From positions 2,232,001-2,296,000 of the forward strand of contig NZ_FSRA01000002.1 of NCBI RefSeq assembly GCF_900129465.1: a stretch of DNA of 64,000 nucleotides, read 5' to 3'. Made by a program: the position numbers and the translations under genes. The DNA comes from Chitinophaga niabensis (lineage in GTDB: Bacteria; Bacteroidota; Bacteroidia; Chitinophagales; Chitinophagaceae). Position 1 is the first letter of the stretch. Each line of letters starts with the position of its first letter. Below are positions 33,124 to 40,682 of the stretch, piece after piece. A model generated the notes under the pieces. That model worked only from the letters and a program-made list of their open reading frames with translations, was not told the DNA's origin and made no database searches.

Positions 33124-36090
33124 CTACCTCGCCATCATCCGTACGGGGGCACCAGGAGCCTTATCCTCAAAGTACCCGATCTTCCGCATCACATGTACAT
33201 CTAAGGTATACACCCCAAATTCCTCCATTACCCGGCCTTCCATAATATAAAAACCACTTTTCATAAAAGGATATTGCCGCAGGCTGTCCGGAAAATGTAC
33301 GGTGTCCATGAATTCACCTTCCTTGTCCAGGAAAGTACCAAAACACATGGGTTCGTTTTTACTGGTGTATACATGTTTTAAACATACCAGGTAACCGATC
33401 GTATGCACATGCCTTCCAGGGTTCTGCGAAAAATCCCTGGCAGGCATATATCTGCGATGGTCATGTTCCAGTATGTCGAATGGGGAACACAATGGAAATC
33501 CCAGTAATTCTATTTCATCGAAAGCATCTTCATGCTGGCGATAGGCGAGCATGGGGAGGTCCCAGTTGCGGGAAGGCTCTGAAAACAGGCGGGGTTTATG
33601 TTCATCCGGCGGCGCCGTTTTCAGTAAAACAGAACTCTTCCAGAGCAATTCTTTTTTGGTATAGCCGGTAAAGTTAAAGGCACCGATACGGATAAGGATC
33701 TCCAGTTGTTCCGCTCCGGGATTAGTTCTTTCCACAAAATGTTCGAGACTGCTGTAAAGCCCGTTATGTTTGCGGTCCAGGAGTACACGTTCCATCCATG
33801 CCTGTTCCAGCCTTTCTACATGAATGAATCCTACAAACACCTGCCGGCCTTTGATATTGGTAGCGTAATCACTGTTATTGATGCAGGGAGGAAATAGGCT
33901 AACACCTGTTTTCTGCAATTCCCGGAAGTACAATTCGCGGTTATAGAACCCGCCGAAGTTATTGATCACCGCCACCATAAATTCCGCCGGGAAAAATGTT
34001 TTCAGGTATAAGCTCTGGTAACTCTCCACCGCAAAACTGGCGGAATGCGCTTTTGAAAAAGAGAAGTTCGCGAAGCTCGCTATCTGCCGCCATACCTCCT
34101 GGCTTATCTCTTCAGGATGCCCAATCCTGGCGCAGTTATCAAAGAACAGTTTTTTGATCTTCTCAAAATTGTTCTGCCCCCGGTATTTACCTGCCATCGC
34201 TCTTCTTAAAATATCTGCGTCGGCAAGGTCCATATCTGCAAAATGATGCGCTACTTTGATCACATCTTCCTGGTACACCATTACGCCATAGGTTTCTCCT
34301 AATAAGGATTTCATGATAGGGTGAAGGTATTTCACCTTATCCGGCGCATGGAAGTTCAGTACATATTGCCGCATCATACCAGCCTGCGCAACACCCGGCC
34401 GGATAATGGAGCTTGCAGCCACCAGGGTGATGTAGTCATCACATTTCAGTTTCAGCAGCAGTTGCCGCATGGCGGGAGATTCTATGTAAAAACAACCAAT
34501 GGTGTTCACTGTTCTCAGGGCATTTTTTACATCCTCATTTTCCATGAAGGTTTTCACATCATTGATATCTACCTCTACACCTTTGTTTTCACGGATAAGG
34601 TCCATGGTATCCCTGATATGCCCCAACCCGCGCTGGCTCAGGATATCAAATTTGAATAGGCCGATAGCCTCTGCCATGTGCATATCCAGTTGTGCGGTAC
34701 TGAATCCTTTTGGCGGCATATGTGTGGCGCAATATTGATGGATGGGCGCATCACTGATCAGGATGCCGCCTGCGTGAATGCTGAGGTGATTGGGAAAACG
34801 GTCCAGCTTCCTGCCGTATTGAATGATACGCTGATGCACGCCGTCTTCCCCTAGTTTCACCTGGTAAGGGTTCTCAAGGATCTTGTCCATCTCTTTTTTA
34901 GGCAATCCGTATACCTTGCCCAATTCCCTTACGATAGCGTTTGTTTGGAATGTAGTAACCGTGCCTAACAGGGCAGCGTGTTCTGTTGTGTATTTATCGA
35001 AAACATATTTGATCACTTCATCCCTGTCCCGCCAGGAAAAATCAATATCAAAATCCGGAGGAGAGGTACGGTGCGGATTGAGGAAACGTTCGAAATAAAG
35101 GTCCAGTTCAATCGGATCCACATTCGTGATCTCCATGCAATACGCGATCACAGAATTGGCACCGCTTCCGCGCCCTACATGGAAAAAGCCCCTGTTCCTC
35201 GCATAACGCACAATGTCCCAGGTGATAAGGAAATAAGCATTGAAATCCTGTTGGTCAATGATCTGCAATTCCTTTTCCACTCTTTCCTTCGCCTCTTTAT
35301 TATCAGGGCCGTAACGGTAGATCATGCCTCGCATGGCTTCACTTCGCAATAGTTCCCGGTCTCCTTCCCGGCTATCTGTAAAGCGTTGTTTATTTAGATG
35401 ATTGCCGAACCGGAAATGGATCTCACAGGCTTCCATAATAGTTAAAGTGTTCTTTACTATATCCGGCAATTCCTTAAAATGTTCGAGTAACCGCTGTGGC
35501 GAAATAAAACATTCATCCACACCCGCTACTTCTTCCGGTGGCAGTTGACTAATGAGCAGGTTATTGTCCACCGCCCTTAATACCCGGTGCAGTTGCCGTG
35601 CTTCCGGGTCCTGGAAAGTGAGTGGTTGTAATACCACGAGCTTATGTGCCCATTTTTTGGTATCGAAACGGAAGAGCTTATTCACTTCTCTTGGCCGTAC
35701 GCCCATCAGTTCATGTTCAGCAAGATTTTGCAGCGGACGGCTTCCCCATGCGTAGATCACAAATGTATGCGGGAGAAAAGGGGCGCTCTCGGGAAAGGGC
35801 GTTTCATTTTGCAGATGATGGGACAGGAAACGGTTGATCTCCAGCCAGCCCTCCATATTGCGGGCCAGGATCACATAACGGAAGGTGGCGCCGTTCCTGC
35901 ATTCCAGCCCAAGGATAGGTTTAATGTCCCGCTGCATACATTCCTGTATGAACATCCACGCATCTGTAGTGGCATTGATATTAGTGAGCGCCAGGGAGGT
36001 GATCCCGCACTGTTGTGCCAATGCTGCTAATTCATCTGTTCTGATCGTGCCATAGCGAAGGCTAAACCAGGTTTTGCAATTCAGGTACAT
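33124..36090 (-). CDS. DnaE-type DNA polymerase III alpha subunit, error-prone (DnaE2-like)
   Basis: A 988-residue C-family polymerase, shorter than the replicative DnaE (about 1150-1250 aa). The N-terminal PHP domain has lost its metal-binding histidines: where DnaE has an HxHSxYS start it reads LNCKTWFSLRYG. The polymerase core is intact (GRGSGANSVIAY and the catalytic PDFDIDFSW at about residue 345); a helix-hairpin-helix and an OB-fold-like region (HTIGYLVCLKHVYTS) follow. It starts 3 bp after the dinB-like gene, so the two form one operon. Together with the LexA-like operators upstream this points to damage-induced translesion synthesis. Confidence 0.9.
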   Translation of the reverse strand: MYLNCKTWFSLRYGTIRTDELAALAQQCGITSLALTNINATTDAWMFIQECMQRDIKPILGLECRNGATFRYVILARNMEGWLEINRFLSHHLQNETPFPESAPFLPHTFVIYAWGSRPLQNLAEHELMGVRPREVNKLFRFDTKKWAHKLVVLQPLTFQDPEARQLHRVLRAVDNNLLISQLPPEEVAGVDECFISPQRLLEHFKELPDIVKNTLTIMEACEIHFRFGNHLNKQRFTDSREGDRELLRSEAMRGMIYRYGPDNKEAKERVEKELQIIDQQDFNAYFLITWDIVRYARNRGFFHVGRGSGANSVIAYCMEITNVDPIELDLYFERFLNPHRTSPPDFDIDFSWRDRDEVIKYVFDKYTTEHAALLGTVTTFQTNAIVRELGKVYGLPKKEMDKILENPYQVKLGEDGVHQRIIQYGRKLDRFPNHLSIHAGGILISDAPIHQYCATHMPPKGFSTAQLDMHMAEAIGLFKFDILSQRGLGHIRDTMDLIRENKGVEVDINDVKTFMENEDVKNALRTVNTIGCFYIESPAMRQLLLKLKCDDYITLVAASSIIRPGVAQAGMMRQYVLNFHAPDKVKYLHPIMKSLLGETYGVMVYQEDVIKVAHHFADMDLADADILRRAMAGKYRGQNNFEKIKKLFFDNCARIGHPEEISQEVWRQIASFANFSFSKAHSASFAVESYQSLYLKTFFPAEFMVAVINNFGGFYNRELYFRELQKTGVSLFPPCINNSDYATNIKGRQVFVGFIHVERLEQAWMERVLLDRKHNGLYSSLEHFVERTNPGAEQLEILIRIGAFNFTGYTKKELLWKSSVLLKTAPPDEHKPRLFSEPSRNWDLPMLAYRQHEDAFDEIELLGFPLCSPFDILEHDHRRYMPARDFSQNPGRHVHTIGYLVCLKHVYTSKNEPMCFGTFLDKEGEFMDTVHFPDSLRQYPFMKSGFYIMEGRVMEEFGVYTLDVHVMRKIGYFEDKAPGAPVRMMAR

Positions 36091-36093
36091 AAG

Positions 36094-37320
36094 CTATTTG
36101 GGGTAACGGCGTTTCATGGTGAATGTTTCTTTCTTCTGATAAGGCTGTAACTGTTCTTCAAACCTGCCGCCACTACTGCTGCCGCGCATCAGCAACTGCC
36201 AGCCATACTGGCTTTTGATACTATCAATGGCCTGGTACAAAGAGATCATTTCATGTGTGTCTTCAAAAAGGCTGATCTGGTAATTACCGGACACCATATG
36301 ACTGAAACGAACGCCTATCAATCGGATCAGCAAACGGCGGTCGTACAGTTTAGAGAAGAGTTCTTTTACTTTTTCCAGCAGTACATGATCGCTGGCGGTA
36401 TAAGCAATACTCATTTGTTTGGTGACCGTTTCAAAATCCGAATACCGGATCTTAACGGTTACACAACCCGCTAACCTGTTCTGCTGGCGGAGTTCAAATG
36501 CTATCTTTTCCGTCATGCGCACTAATTCACTATGAATAAAATCCATATCGATGGTATCTGTAGAAAAAGTGCTTTCTGTAGAAATAGATTTCTGTTCGTG
36601 AAAGGGGATCACCGGTGTTTCATCAATACCGTTGGCTTTGTTCCAGAGGGAAATACCGTTTTTACCCAGCCAGGCTTCCAGTAAACCGATGGGGATCTCA
36701 CTGAGTGTTTTCACCGTTTCCACTCCGCGGCGTCTTAATTGTGCCGCTGTTTCTTTTCCCACCATGGGGATCTTATCAATAGGCATGGGTGCCAGGAATA
36801 TTTTTTCCTGCCCGAAAGGGATGGATAACTGACCACTTGGTTTGGCTTCATTTGTGGCGACTTTAGACACCATTTTGTTGGAAGCAAGCCCCAGCGAAAT
36901 GGGTAGTTTTGTTTCACGCATGATCTTTTGCCGCAATTCACTCGCCCATTTCAAAGAACCAAAATATTTATCCATACCGCTGATATCCAGGTAGAACTCA
37001 TCAATGGACGATTTCTCATACAAAGGAGCATTTCCTGCAATAATATCAGTAACATGACGGGAAAAATTGCTGTATTCTTCCATATCCCCGCCCCGGATAA
37101 TGGCATGAGGGCAGAGGCGGAGGGCCATTTTCATGGGCATGGCGGAATGGATCCCAAAAGTACGGGCTTCATAACTACAGGCGGCTACCACAGCTCTGTC
37201 TCCACGCCCGCCAACCAATACGGGTTTTCCTTTGAGACTGCCATCTTTAAGGCACTCCACGGACACGAAGAAGCAATCCATGTCAATATGAGCTATGGTT
37301 CTCTGTCCATCTAGTAGCAT
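36094..37320 (-). CDS. Y-family DNA polymerase (DinB/Pol IV-like)
   Basis: A 408-residue translesion polymerase starting at the ATG at 37320; the GTG at 37326 is a possible alternative. Catalytic motifs are intact: IAHIDMDCFFVSVE (first Asp) and SSIDEFYLDISGMD (Asp-Glu pair), unlike ImuB proteins, which lose them. RRGVETVKTLSEIP is the thumb HhH and the C-terminal little-finger domain is present. It is the first gene of the dinB-dnaE operon, taking the position of ImuB in the imuA-imuB-dnaE2 cassettes of other bacteria. Two 17-bp palindromes lie directly upstream. Confidence 0.92.
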   Translation of the reverse strand: MLLDGQRTIAHIDMDCFFVSVECLKDGSLKGKPVLVGGRGDRAVVAACSYEARTFGIHSAMPMKMALRLCPHAIIRGGDMEEYSNFSRHVTDIIAGNAPLYEKSSIDEFYLDISGMDKYFGSLKWASELRQKIMRETKLPISLGLASNKMVSKVATNEAKPSGQLSIPFGQEKIFLAPMPIDKIPMVGKETAAQLRRRGVETVKTLSEIPIGLLEAWLGKNGISLWNKANGIDETPVIPFHEQKSISTESTFSTDTIDMDFIHSELVRMTEKIAFELRQQNRLAGCVTVKIRYSDFETVTKQMSIAYTASDHVLLEKVKELFSKLYDRRLLIRLIGVRFSHMVSGNYQISLFEDTHEMISLYQAIDSIKSQYGWQLLMRGSSSGGRFEEQLQPYQKKETFTMKRRYPK

Positions 37321-37336
37321 ACACACTTATTTAGTC

Positions 37337-37344
37337 CAAAAATA
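37337..37344 (-). promoter_or_regulatory. -7 element of the dinB-dnaE operon
   Basis: TATTTTTG on the minus strand (37344-37337), a full TAnnTTTG match, overlapping operator 1 by two bases. The predicted transcript starts near 37333, about 13 nt before the ATG at 37320. Confidence 0.55.
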
Positions 37345-37359
37345 CTAAATAATTTAGTA
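37343..37359. promoter_or_regulatory. LexA-like operator 1 (dinB side)
   Basis: TACTAAATAATTTAGTA: a perfect palindrome apart from its central base, core CTAA-N5-TTAG. It overlaps the -7 element of dinB, a position that would block transcription. Confidence 0.75.
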
Positions 37360-37360
37360 T

Positions 37361-37377
37361 TGCTAATGTGATTAGTA
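37361..37377. promoter_or_regulatory. LexA-like operator 2 (dinB side)
   Basis: TGCTAATGTGATTAGTA: same core CTAA-N5-TTAG, centred 18 bp from operator 1, in the spacer of the dinB promoter. Confidence 0.7.
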
Positions 37378-37448
37378 GAAAATAAACCTTTTTAAACTTA
37401 ATTGGCCCGAATAATGTAGATATATATGTACAACTAATCCTTTTTCAT

Positions 37449-38123
37449 ATGAAACATCCGGATTACGTTAAAGAACTACTGCTGTTACTGCTTGTTTTTG
37501 TGCCCATGGTTTACCTGGGCGTTATCTGGAACAGCCTCCCGGAGATCATTCCCACCAATTATAATCTGAACGGCGTACCAGACAGGGTAGGGGATAAGCA
37601 GGAATTCCTGCTGCTGATGATCTTCCTTTTCTTCACAAACGGCCTGCTGTATTTTTTGTTCCGGTACATCCCCAAACCGGACGAAAATGAAGAACCCGCT
37701 ACTGAAACCACCAATCATATAAAGGCGTATTACCGCATCCGTTTCAGGATCCATATTTACCTGGCGGTATTCACTACCATTATTATATACCTGGTGAGCG
37801 TAGGACGGGGAATATTCCTGGAAAAATGGGTATTTATCGGGGTAGGATTACTGATCTCGATGATCGGTTTGGTATTGCGGAACCTGAAGCCCAATAATTT
37901 TGTCGGGGTACGAACGCCCTGGACCCTTCAAAGCGATGAGATCTGGCTGAAAGTACATGCTTTTGCAGGCAAATTGTGGCTGTATGCGGGGATCGTGATC
38001 ATTATAGCCGGCATGTTCCTCACGGTAGTGAGCGGCGTGTTCATGTTCATTTTTGCCGCCATGGCTTTGGCTGCGTTACCTTATATCTATTCATACCGAC
38101 TTTTCTATGTAACACATGGGTAA
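37449..38123 (+). CDS. SdpI/DUF1648-family membrane protein
   Basis: A 224-residue inner-membrane protein with about six hydrophobic helices. The N-terminal DUF1648 segment is seen in LGVIWNSLPEIIPTNYNLNG-like sequence, and the SdpI signature in NFVGVRTPWTLQSDEIW followed by KVHAFAGKLW. SdpI of Bacillus gives immunity to a toxic peptide; in Bacteroidota the role is unknown. It is divergent from dinB and shares the intergenic region holding operators 1 and 2, with a 7/8 match to the -7 box at 37421-37428. It may therefore respond to the same repressor. Confidence 0.85.
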   Translation: MKHPDYVKELLLLLLVFVPMVYLGVIWNSLPEIIPTNYNLNGVPDRVGDKQEFLLLMIFLFFTNGLLYFLFRYIPKPDENEEPATETTNHIKAYYRIRFRIHIYLAVFTTIIIYLVSVGRGIFLEKWVFIGVGLLISMIGLVLRNLKPNNFVGVRTPWTLQSDEIWLKVHAFAGKLWLYAGIVIIIAGMFLTVVSGVFMFIFAAMALAALPYIYSYRLFYVTHG

Positions 38124-38178
38124 TGCTTTTTGAATCAGAAGAGCAGGGTGGATGGCAAGCGCCCGCTCCTATTTTTAC

Positions 38179-38206
38179 GAGGCCGTCTGGGAAGACGGTC
38201 TCTTTT
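38179..38206 (+). terminator. Terminator after the SdpI-like gene
   Basis: GAGGCCGTCT (38179-38188) pairs with AGACGGTCTC (38193-38202), with one wobble pair, a 4-nt loop and a TTTT tail. Confidence 0.8.
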
Positions 38207-38210
38207 AAAC

Positions 38211-38246
38211 AAAAAAGCCGGGCACTCACAGAGCACCCGGCTTTTT
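38211..38246 (-). terminator. Terminator after the 154-aa membrane protein gene
   Basis: AAAAAGCCGGG (38212-38222) pairs perfectly with 38236-38246; on the minus strand the tail is a T-run. It lies 15 bp after the minus-strand stop codon and can also back up the plus-strand terminator. Confidence 0.8.
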
Positions 38247-38261
38247 GTATCAATGAATTAT

Positions 38262-38726
38262 TTAGAAAGAAGGGACCAACGCTCTGCCAATAGCCTCACG
38301 TCCGGGCCATGGGATCAGGGCAAGGATCAGGATCAGGGCAAGGCCAAAAAAGATCAGCGCTGTTTTATGCTTTTTGGCATCGGAAGCAGATTTCTTGATC
38401 TTGCTACGGCCGATATGTACAAGGGCCAAGGCCACTAATGCCATCAGGGTATGCTCCACGGTAAAGAAACGGAGACCGGCATTCTTCATGGCGGCACCCA
38501 TATCTCCCAGGGCAGCTTTGATCAGCGGGCTTACGATGAACAGGATAATACCCAGCAGGAACTGAATATCTAAAAAGATCATAAAGAAAAGACCGGCTTT
38601 AGTATCCGCTGCGGTATAGGCAGATTTGCCACTAACGCCCATCAATGCACGAATAACAGCCCATACACCGAATAACAGGATCAGCCATCTAACCACTGAG
38701 TGAATACCTAACAAAGTATCTTGCAT
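38262..38726 (-). CDS. Small four-helix membrane protein, family not certain
   Basis: A 154-residue protein starting at the ATG at 38726 (the longer frame begins at a TTG). Four hydrophobic helices: about residues 8-30, 43-65, 85-105 and 123-145. Histidines fall inside or at the edge of helices (IHSVVRW in the first; VEHTLMALVALALVHIG in the third), reminiscent of small cytochrome b-like proteins, but no heme motif is proven. A full -7 element TATTTTTG lies at 38755-38748. It is divergent from the LexA-like repressor gene and shares its intergenic region. Confidence 0.75.
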   Translation of the reverse strand: MQDTLLGIHSVVRWLILLFGVWAVIRALMGVSGKSAYTAADTKAGLFFMIFLDIQFLLGIILFIVSPLIKAALGDMGAAMKNAGLRFFTVEHTLMALVALALVHIGRSKIKKSASDAKKHKTALIFFGLALILILALIPWPGREAIGRALVPSF

Positions 38727-38747
38727 AATAATTGAGTTTGTCCGCAA

Positions 38748-38755
38748 CAAAAATA
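38748..38755 (-). promoter_or_regulatory. -7 element of the four-helix membrane protein gene
   Basis: TATTTTTG on the minus strand (38755-38748), a full TAnnTTTG match 21 nt before the ATG at 38726. The LexA-like operators lie more than 40 bp upstream of it. Confidence 0.5.
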
Positions 38756-38775
38756 AGTGATGCCCCGAAGATTAA

Positions 38776-38808
38776 TTTGGTAATTATAAAAAATAATTGC
38801 TAATTTTG
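38776..38808 (+). promoter_or_regulatory. Promoter of the XRE-S24 repressor gene
   Basis: TTTG (38776-38779), 21 nt, then TAATTTTG (38801-38808), both full consensus matches. The -7 box is contained in operator 3 and operator 4 lies between the transcription start (about 38812) and the ATG: a textbook autorepression layout. Confidence 0.65.
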
Positions 38809-38814
38809 TTAGCA
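38798..38814. promoter_or_regulatory. LexA-like operator 3 (repressor side)
   Basis: TGCTAATTTTGTTAGCA: palindromic with core CTAA-N5-TTAG and perfect 6-bp arms. It covers the -7 element of the repressor gene. Confidence 0.75.
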
Positions 38815-38820
38815 TTACCA

Positions 38821-38837
38821 TACTAAATTATTTAGGG
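38821..38837. promoter_or_regulatory. LexA-like operator 4 (repressor side)
   Basis: TACTAAATTATTTAGGG: core CTAA-N5-TTAG with a longer palindrome CTAAATTATTTAG; the last base directly precedes the ATG at 38838. Confidence 0.7.
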
Positions 38838-39596
38838 ATGTCTACTGTTTGTCGTAATCTTAAATATCTGCGCAAGCAAAAAGGCTGGACGCAGCAGGAG
38901 TTCGCCGATCGTCTCTCCATTAAACGTTCCCTGTTGGGAGCATATGAAGAAGAACGGGCAGAACCACGTACCGAAGTACTGGAGCAGGTCTCAGACATGT
39001 TCCGTGTATCCATCGATGATCTGTTACGCCGCGATCTGAGTTCCTCGAAGGAAAGCTTCCTGGAAAGACGCCGCCAGCAAAAGATGGGAGGTAGTAAAGA
39101 CCGGCAGAATGTTGTTTTCGTTCCCGTTAAAGCCGCCGCCGGTTACCTGGCCGGTTTTAATGACGACGAATTCATCGAAGAACTGAACACCTTCACCTTA
39201 CCCATGTTAGGCGCAGGAAGTTACAGGGCTTTCGAAATAGCCGGAGACTCCATGTTACCGACACCATCAGGTTCCGTAGTAGTCTGCCACAAAGTGGATG
39301 GCTGGGAAGATATCCGCAATAACGAAGCGTATATCGTAGTCACCAACCGCGAAGGCATCGTGTACAAACGCGTGGTGAAAAGCAACCGCTCCAAAAGTAA
39401 AGTAACGCTCGTCTCAGATAACCCGCAGTACGATCCATACCCCGTAAACATGGAAGAAGTACTCGAGATCTGGCAGGCCGATGCCGTGATCCAGAAAATG
39501 GGCCAGCAGCACCGCCTGAGTGTAAACCACCTTGCCGGCATGGTCAGCCAGCTGCAAGACCAGGTGAGCATGCTCAAGAAACAGATGAAGAACTAA
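38838..39596 (+). CDS. XRE-S24 LexA-like self-cleaving repressor
   Basis: A 252-residue repressor. Residues 6-62 are an XRE helix-turn-helix (LRKQKGWTQQEFADRLSIKR); about 95-225 is an S24/LexA peptidase domain. The likely cleavage site is Ala101-Gly102 (KAAAGYLAG); the catalytic Ser138 (GDSML) and Lys177 (IVYKRV) have nearly LexA-like spacing. The C-terminus (about 230-252) is a short heptad-like helix. In LexA, RecA filaments trigger cleavage at such a site. Two palindromes overlap its promoter and two more lie before the dinB-dnaE operon 1.5 kb away, so it is the likely repressor of that operon and of itself. A phage-type origin is possible, but no phage genes surround it. Confidence 0.9.
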   Translation: MSTVCRNLKYLRKQKGWTQQEFADRLSIKRSLLGAYEEERAEPRTEVLEQVSDMFRVSIDDLLRRDLSSSKESFLERRRQQKMGGSKDRQNVVFVPVKAAAGYLAGFNDDEFIEELNTFTLPMLGAGSYRAFEIAGDSMLPTPSGSVVVCHKVDGWEDIRNNEAYIVVTNREGIVYKRVVKSNRSKSKVTLVSDNPQYDPYPVNMEEVLEIWQADAVIQKMGQQHRLSVNHLAGMVSQLQDQVSMLKKQMKN

Positions 39597-39820
39597 AGGT
39601 TCTGCCATAGGATGCTACGGTATCAGCTGCAAGGGATGGAAGGTTCTGCCATAGGAATATGCAAGTGAACTGAAAAGTCCTGGCATAGAATATTACAGTA
39701 TCAGATGCAAGGAAATTAAAGGTTCTGCCACAAAGGATATCATACATCGTATGTAAGGAGCCTAAAGATTTTGACATAGGTTGATACCAATGTCATATGC
39801 AAGGGAACTAAAGAATGCAT
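39596..39820. repeat. Degenerate 45-46-bp tandem repeats
   Basis: Five units plus a partial sixth begin at 39596, 39640, 39674, 39719, 39765 and about 39810. Each starts AAGGTTCTGCCATAGG or a variant and ends with ATGCAAGGGAACTA or a variant; the second unit lacks about 11 bp. The first unit begins at the stop codon of the repressor gene (GAACTAAAGG), a sequence repeated at the joins. There are no spacers, so this is not a CRISPR array. Confidence 0.8.
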
Positions 39821-39842
39821 TGTTTGCCCCCAGTTAACCATT

Positions 39843-39876
39843 AAAGTGTCGGGAGTTTTCTCCTGACACTTTTTCT
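39843..39876 (+). terminator. Terminator after the repressor gene and its repeats
   Basis: A 13-bp stem (39843-39855 with 39860-39872, one G-T pair, TTTT loop) followed by T residues. It lies 250 bp beyond the repressor stop, so the repeats should be transcribed as part of the 3' untranslated region. Confidence 0.8.
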
Positions 39877-39992
39877 ATTTGATCCTCCACTGCTCAGCAG
39901 ATAATCTTATATTCGTTTTTAAATACGGAAACGTATAATTCCGCCCACCCCAGCATAAATTCATTCTACTTCCAGGGAACATAGTCATTATC

Positions 39993-40014
39993 GGAGGACG
40001 CAATTTGCGGCCTC
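39993..40014. repeat. Palindrome copy 1, upstream of the ORF6N gene
   Basis: GGAGGACGCAA-T-TTGCGgCCTC: the same palindrome as copies 2 and 3 with one mismatch in the right arm and a shorter end. It lies 47 bp before the ORF6N ATG at 40061. Confidence 0.7.
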
Positions 40015-40060
40015 AAACGTGTGTCTGTTATATTATATCAAACATAAAAACCCATTGTTT

Positions 40061-40624
40061 ATGACTACAAAACAGAAAGAAAAGAACATTGTCCCGGATG
40101 AAGCCGTAATGGATAAGATCTATTACATCAGAGAACAGAAAGTAATGCTGGATCGCGATCTGGCAGACTTGTACGGGGTAGAGACCAAACGGCTGAAAGA
40201 AGCTGTCAGAAGGAATAAAGCCCGGTTCCCTAAAGATTTTATGTTCCAGATGAATAAGAAAGAACTTGAAAATTGGAGGACGCAATTTGCGTCCTCCAAT
40301 AATGACAGACAGGGCCTGCGTTACGCTCCATTCTGCTTTACGGAACAAGGTGTTACCATGCTATCCTGTGTCCTGAACAGCGAAAGGGCCATTGCAGTGA
40401 ACATCCGTATTATCCGGATATTTACACGCATGCGGGAAATGATGCTTACTCACAAAGATATTTTATTGAAATTGGAACAGTTAGAAACAAAAACATCCCG
40501 CCAGGATGGAGAAATTAAGAAGATATTTGAATACCTGAAAAAGCTACTAAACCCACCAAAAGAACCTCGGGTTTTAATTGGATTTAACAGGAAAGACGAA
40601 AAACAGAATTCCTCTGCATCCTAA
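40061..40624 (+). CDS. ORF6N-domain protein
   Basis: A 187-residue protein starting at the ATG at 40061. Residues about 12-100 are an ORF6N DNA-binding domain: IYYIREQKVMLDRDLADLYGVETKRLKEAV and RRNKARFPKDFMFQM, then RYAPFCFTEQGVTMLSCVL. The C-terminal third is a helical, charged segment (LLKLEQLETKTSRQDGEIKKIFEYLKKLL) with coiled-coil character. ORF6N proteins are common in phages and in Bacteroidota chromosomes; the role is thought to be regulatory. A 27-bp palindrome is embedded in its coding sequence (NWRTQFASSN), with one copy upstream and one downstream. Confidence 0.9.
   Translation: MTTKQKEKNIVPDEAVMDKIYYIREQKVMLDRDLADLYGVETKRLKEAVRRNKARFPKDFMFQMNKKELENWRTQFASSNNDRQGLRYAPFCFTEQGVTMLSCVLNSERAIAVNIRIIRIFTRMREMMLTHKDILLKLEQLETKTSRQDGEIKKIFEYLKKLLNPPKEPRVLIGFNRKDEKQNSSAS
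40273..40299. repeat. Palindrome copy 2, inside the ORF6N coding sequence
   Basis: 13-bp arms TTGGAGGACGCAA and TTGCGTCCTCCAA around one central T: 27 bp, perfect. It codes for part of NWRTQFASSN in the ORF6N domain. Confidence 0.85.
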
Positions 40625-40655
40625 TACCGTTATAGGTTTTAAGGGATTAAAAAAG

Positions 40656-40682
40656 TTGGAGGACGCAATTTGCGTCCTCCAA
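40656..40682. repeat. Palindrome copy 3, downstream of the ORF6N gene
   Basis: Identical to copy 2 over all 27 bp; the match extends another 7 bp to the right (AATTATGAC versus AATAATGAC). It lies 32 bp after the ORF6N stop and could act as a strong hairpin in the transcript. Confidence 0.85.

Larger units (their letters stand above)
39597..40060. other. 464-bp intergenic region between the repressor and ORF6N genes
   Basis: Holds the tandem repeats (to about 39820), an intrinsic terminator (39843-39874), then AT-rich sequence with the first copy of the GGAGGACGCAA palindrome at 39993-40014. No ORF on either strand looks real. Confidence 0.7.

Noticed and set aside
39574..39777. 67-codon minus-strand frame with repeated GRTF-like peptides
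   Set aside because: It is the translation of the tandem repeats, has no promoter, and overlaps the end of the repressor gene.
39596..39820. Possible CRISPR array because of regular spacing
   Set aside because: The whole 45-bp unit is repeated with drift; there are no unique spacers between conserved repeats and no cas genes in the window.
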